From Brucella anthropi_A (GTDB lineage Bacteria; Pseudomonadota; Alphaproteobacteria; Rhizobiales; Rhizobiaceae): 64,000 bases of DNA. Within the stretch, counting starts at the first letter, position 1. Every line of letters starts with the position of its first letter. Where the stretch lies: assembly GCF_046630315.1 (NCBI RefSeq), contig NZ_LQBD01000001.1, positions 62,001-126,000 on the forward strand. Direction: 5' to 3'. Below the pieces are notes generated by a model. It worked only from the letters and a program-made list of their open reading frames with translations, did no database searches and was not told where the DNA came from. Below are positions 63,701 through 64,000 of this stretch, piece after piece. A program made the position numbers and the translations under genes.

Positions 63701-63915
63701 TTGATCTGTTCTTCCAGCGGCGTGGCGACGGTTTCGGAAATAACGGCCGGGTTGGCGCCCGGATATTGCGCGCGCACCACGATCTGCGGCGGCACGACTT
63801 CCGGATATTCCGAGATCGGCAGACCCGTCATGCCGATCAGGCCGGCAACGAAGATCAGGACCGACAGAACACCGGCGAAGACCGGCCGGTCGACGAAAAA
63901 GCGAGAAAAGTTCAT
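60730..63915 (-). CDS. bepG: RND-family multidrug efflux pump, AcrB-like (BepG)
   Basis: The 1061-residue inner-membrane proton antiporter has 12 helices and two large periplasmic loops. The proton-relay Asp pair is in LAIGIVVDDAIVVVENVERN (fourth helix), and the relay Lys is in LVGLSAKNAILIVEFA (tenth helix). The N-terminus MNFSRFFVDRPVFAGVLSVLI is typical of HAE1 pumps. I chose ATG 63915; the frame continues upstream without a better start. Brucella has two such pumps, BepE and BepG, and I favour BepG because the neighbourhood looks like chromosome II, but this is a memory-based choice. The membrane-fusion partner should lie just beyond the right edge. Confidence 0.88.
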   Translation of the reverse strand: MNFSRFFVDRPVFAGVLSVLIFVAGLIGMTGLPISEYPEVVPPQIVVRAQYPGANPAVISETVATPLEEQINGVEGMLYMQSQATADGVMTLTVTFALGTDPDQAQQLVQNRISQAEPRLPEEVRTLGVTTAKSSPDLTLVVHLISPDGRYDVNYLRNYAVLNVKDRIARVPGVGQVQIFGGGDYSMRVWIDPQKAAERGLSASDIANAIRQQNVQAAAGVIGASPSVSGLDLQLSVNAQGRLQSPEEFANIVVKSGSEGEITRLGDVARVEMGAADYSLRSLLDNKQAVGMGVFQAPGSNALEISENVHAAMADLKKTMPEGVDFDIVYDTTQFVKASIESVIHTLLEAIVLVVIVVILFLQTWRASIIPLVAVPVSIVGTFAVMYVFGFSINALSLFGLVLAIGIVVDDAIVVVENVERNIEQGLSPVEATYRAMQEVSGPIIAIALVLVAVFVPLAFITGLTGQFYRQFALTIAISTVISAFNSLTLSPALAALLLRGHDAPKDRLTRIMDGLFGWFFRGFNRFFGASSNAYGRGVGGILSRKSLVMGLYVVLLGVTFVLFRAVPGGFVPAQDKQYLIGFAQLPDAATLDRSEDVIRRISDIALNHPGVANAIAFPGLSINGFTNASNSGIVFVTLKPFEERKTPELSANAITMELNQQFGAIQDAFIAMFPPPPVQGLGTTGGFKLQLEDRNGLGFKALDDATKAFLAKAYQTPELAGLYSSYQINVPQLYADLDRTKARQLGVAVTDVFETLQIYLGSLYVNDFNAFGRTYSVRIQADADYRSHAEDIGKLKVRSQSGEMIPLSALLKVEQTVGAERAIRYNGFLSADINGNPAPGFSSGQAQAAIERIAEETLPPGIAFEWTDLTYQQILAGSSGFLVFPLALLLVYLVLAAQYESLALPLSIIMIVPMGIMAALTGVWLTGGDNNVFTQIGLIVLVGLSAKNAILIVEFARELELSGRGVVQAAVEASRLRLRPILMTSMAFIMGVVPLVTSTGAGAEMRSAMGIAVFAGMIGVTAFGIFMTPVFYVLIRKLSGERPLKHAGAKIEAPHLAPGE

Positions 63916-63956
63916 GTCAGTATCCCCCTTGAACGGGAAGGCAAAGACTCTCCCGG

Positions 63957-63982
63957 CCCGCGAAATCGGTAGATTTCGCGGG
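63957..63982 (-). promoter_or_regulatory. Hairpin upstream of the RND pump gene
   Basis: CCCGCGAAATC at 63957-63967 and its perfect complement at 63972-63982 enclose a GGTA loop. It lies 42 bp upstream of the pump start, presumably between the membrane-fusion gene and the pump gene, and may tune their relative expression. Confidence 0.55.
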
Positions 63983-64000
63983 TTGATGTGGCTGAGCATT

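Overview
The window reads as a stretch of an alphaproteobacterial (Rhizobiales) chromosome, most probably Brucella or a very close Ochrobactrum-type relative. The reasons are the AcrB-type RND pump resembling BepG, a 103-bp palindromic intergenic repeat of the Bru-RS type at 5601-5703, high-GC coding with dense short-overlap operons, and an accessory-replicon-like content dominated by ABC transporters and sugar or amine catabolism. Species and replicon (chromosome II is my guess) are inferred. Nearly every gene looks intact; no insertion sequence, prophage or CRISPR array was seen.

Layout. 1-5.2 kb: the 3' end of an MFS transporter, a tiny glycine-rich membrane protein, then a minus-strand operon marR - emrA-like - emrB-like - CBS/BON protein with overlapping start and stop codons. 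5.2-8.9 kb: a repeat-bearing intergenic region, a Cys/Met-metabolism PLP enzyme and a Na/phosphate symporter. 9.1-16.1 kb: a ribitol locus (LacI regulator, sugar ABC transporter, ribitol 2-dehydrogenase, pentulokinase) with a perfect 18-bp operator-like palindrome placed over the likely start site. 16.1-19.9 kb: a minus-strand ferric-type ABC transporter. 20.0-20.6 kb: a lipocalin. 20.6-31.9 kb: a minus-strand sugar operon with ABC transporter, aldose epimerase-like protein, ribokinase-family kinase, DeoC aldolase and a two-domain aldehyde dehydrogenase, plus a divergent DeoR regulator. This is best explained as 2-deoxyribose or deoxynucleoside catabolism. 31.9-41.9 kb: a LysR regulator divergent from an operon of a polar amino-acid ABC transporter, a dimethylformamidase-like hydrolase, a class III aminotransferase, a beta-keto acid cleavage enzyme (BKACE), a GNAT acetyltransferase, an acetylpolyamine deacetylase-type protein and a thioesterase. 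It looks like a complete uptake and degradation route for an unknown acylated amino compound. 41.9-44.0 kb: beta-carbonic anhydrase and an NCS2 pyrimidine permease.

44.2-54.7 kb holds a compact selenium system: selD, a formate dehydrogenase operon whose alpha subunit carries an in-frame UGA (Sec200) followed by a SECIS-like hairpin, fdhE, selA, selB and, directly abutting selB, the tRNA-Sec gene. The only selenoprotein evident in the window is the formate dehydrogenase, so the locus carries both the client and its whole decoding machinery.

54.7-64 kb: two alpha/beta hydrolases around an ICMT-like methyltransferase, then an operon of a Moco-fold periplasmic protein that lacks the ligand cysteine, a sensor kinase and a LuxR-type response regulator, with a long palindrome upstream. 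An 834-bp gene-free stretch follows. It contains several strong hairpins and an excellent plus-strand terminator ending at 60500, suggesting an unannotated non-coding RNA. The window ends with the RND pump gene.
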